This document shows positions 5,922 to 6,140 of a stretch of 6,140 nt of DNA, in pieces. The position numbers and the translations under genes were made by a program. Source of the DNA: an uncultured Bacilli bacterium (GTDB lineage Bacteria; Bacillota_I; Bacilli_A; RFN20; CAG-631). The stretch covers positions 1 through 6,140 of the forward strand of contig CAKPZU010000117.1 of the NCBI GenBank assembly GCA_934215405.1, read 5' to 3'. The first letter of the stretch is position 1. Every line of letters begins with the position of its first letter. The notes below the pieces were generated by a model that saw only the letters and a list, made by a program, of their open reading frames with translations, made no database searches and was not told where the DNA came from.

Positions 5922-6140
5922 TGTTAGCCCTCCTTAGTTTATGTTGTTCTAATGTTTTTTGTCTTGCTAATGCTTTCTTTTCTGGAGTCCAAGATAGACT
6001 TCTAGATTTATTTTCCCATTTGATATCTTTTAAAGTTCCATCTCTAAAAACAAAAGTAAGAACATTGTCATTTTTAACAATTATCTTTTCTATTTTCTTT
6101 TTGAATAACTTTTCATCAAAAGAAGTAGTACCTAGTATTT
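5899..6140 (-). CDS. Second large serine recombinase, C-terminal part only
   Basis: The frame enters from the right edge (first full codon at 6138) and runs 79 codons to TAA at 5899-5901. It overlaps the start of the downstream recombinase by 23 bp. It contains FDEKLFKKKIEKIIVKNDN, a strand with FVFRDGT and then a basic tail with RSLSWTPEKKALAR. The pattern of FxxxLFxxxIEKIxV, a beta hairpin and SWTxExxxxAR is what I know from the C-terminal ends of large serine recombinases that occur in tandem on Bacillota elements. Its layout also parallels the tail of its neighbour (FNDRLFNLTIINIKVYKDSH, then FKDGS). The catalytic domain lies outside the window, so activity cannot be judged. The AGGAGG that serves the next gene lies within this coding sequence. 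Confidence 0.8.
   Translation of the reverse strand, partial: ILGTTSFDEKLFKKKIEKIIVKNDNVLTFVFRDGTLKDIKWENKSRSLSWTPEKKALARQKTLEQHKLRRANNGKGNSN
5929..5934 (-). promoter_or_regulatory. Ribosome binding site of the complete serine recombinase
   Basis: A perfect AGGAGG on the minus strand lies seven bases before the ATG at 5921. It is embedded in the last codons of the upstream recombinase gene, which supports translational coupling of the pair and fixes the start. Confidence 0.85.

Overview
This window looks like the chromosome of a low-GC, AT-rich Bacillota or Mycoplasmatota-type bacterium. Intergenic regions are almost pure A/T, all five tRNA genes encode their CCA end, ribosome binding sites are strong AGGAGG-like sequences, and terminators are short hairpins followed by T tracts. 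Tryptophan is written TGG and genes end in TAA or TAG, so the standard bacterial code fits. The species cannot be named from this sequence.

Left part (1-2467), ordinary chromosome. It begins inside a small membrane protein of the chromate transporter (CHR) family, which converges on a DegV/FakB-type fatty-acid-binding protein; one hairpin overlapping the DegV stop codon separates them. After an A/T-rich gap with a long imperfect inverted repeat comes a minus-strand tRNA operon transcribed Asn(GUU)-Glu(UUC)-Thr(UGU)-Leu(UAG), with a readable extended -10 promoter and a T10 terminator. A second promoter faces away from it and drives a lone plus-strand tRNA-Leu(CAA), closed by a GAAA-tetraloop terminator.

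Right part (about 2468-6140), accessory in character. Right after the tRNA-Leu terminator lies about 300 bp of gene-free, repeat-rich DNA: an inverted 10-mer, an 18-bp tandem duplication inside a larger inverted repeat, a 14-bp palindrome and three ACGTGAC direct repeats. It leads into a 507-residue protein that I read as a PD-(D/E)XK nuclease with an unrecognised N-terminal part of about 290 residues. Converging on it is a complete large serine recombinase of 522 residues. Upstream of that, overlapping it by 23 bp, is the C-terminal end of a second large serine recombinase that runs off the window.

Together these suggest one end of an integrated element, or a tRNA-flanked island, carrying a solitary putative nuclease as cargo next to a tandem recombinase module. 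The nuclease has no visible methyltransferase, helicase or antitoxin partner here. It is the best candidate for an undescribed system, perhaps anti-phage or element defence, but its function is inference. The element's ends are not defined in this window.
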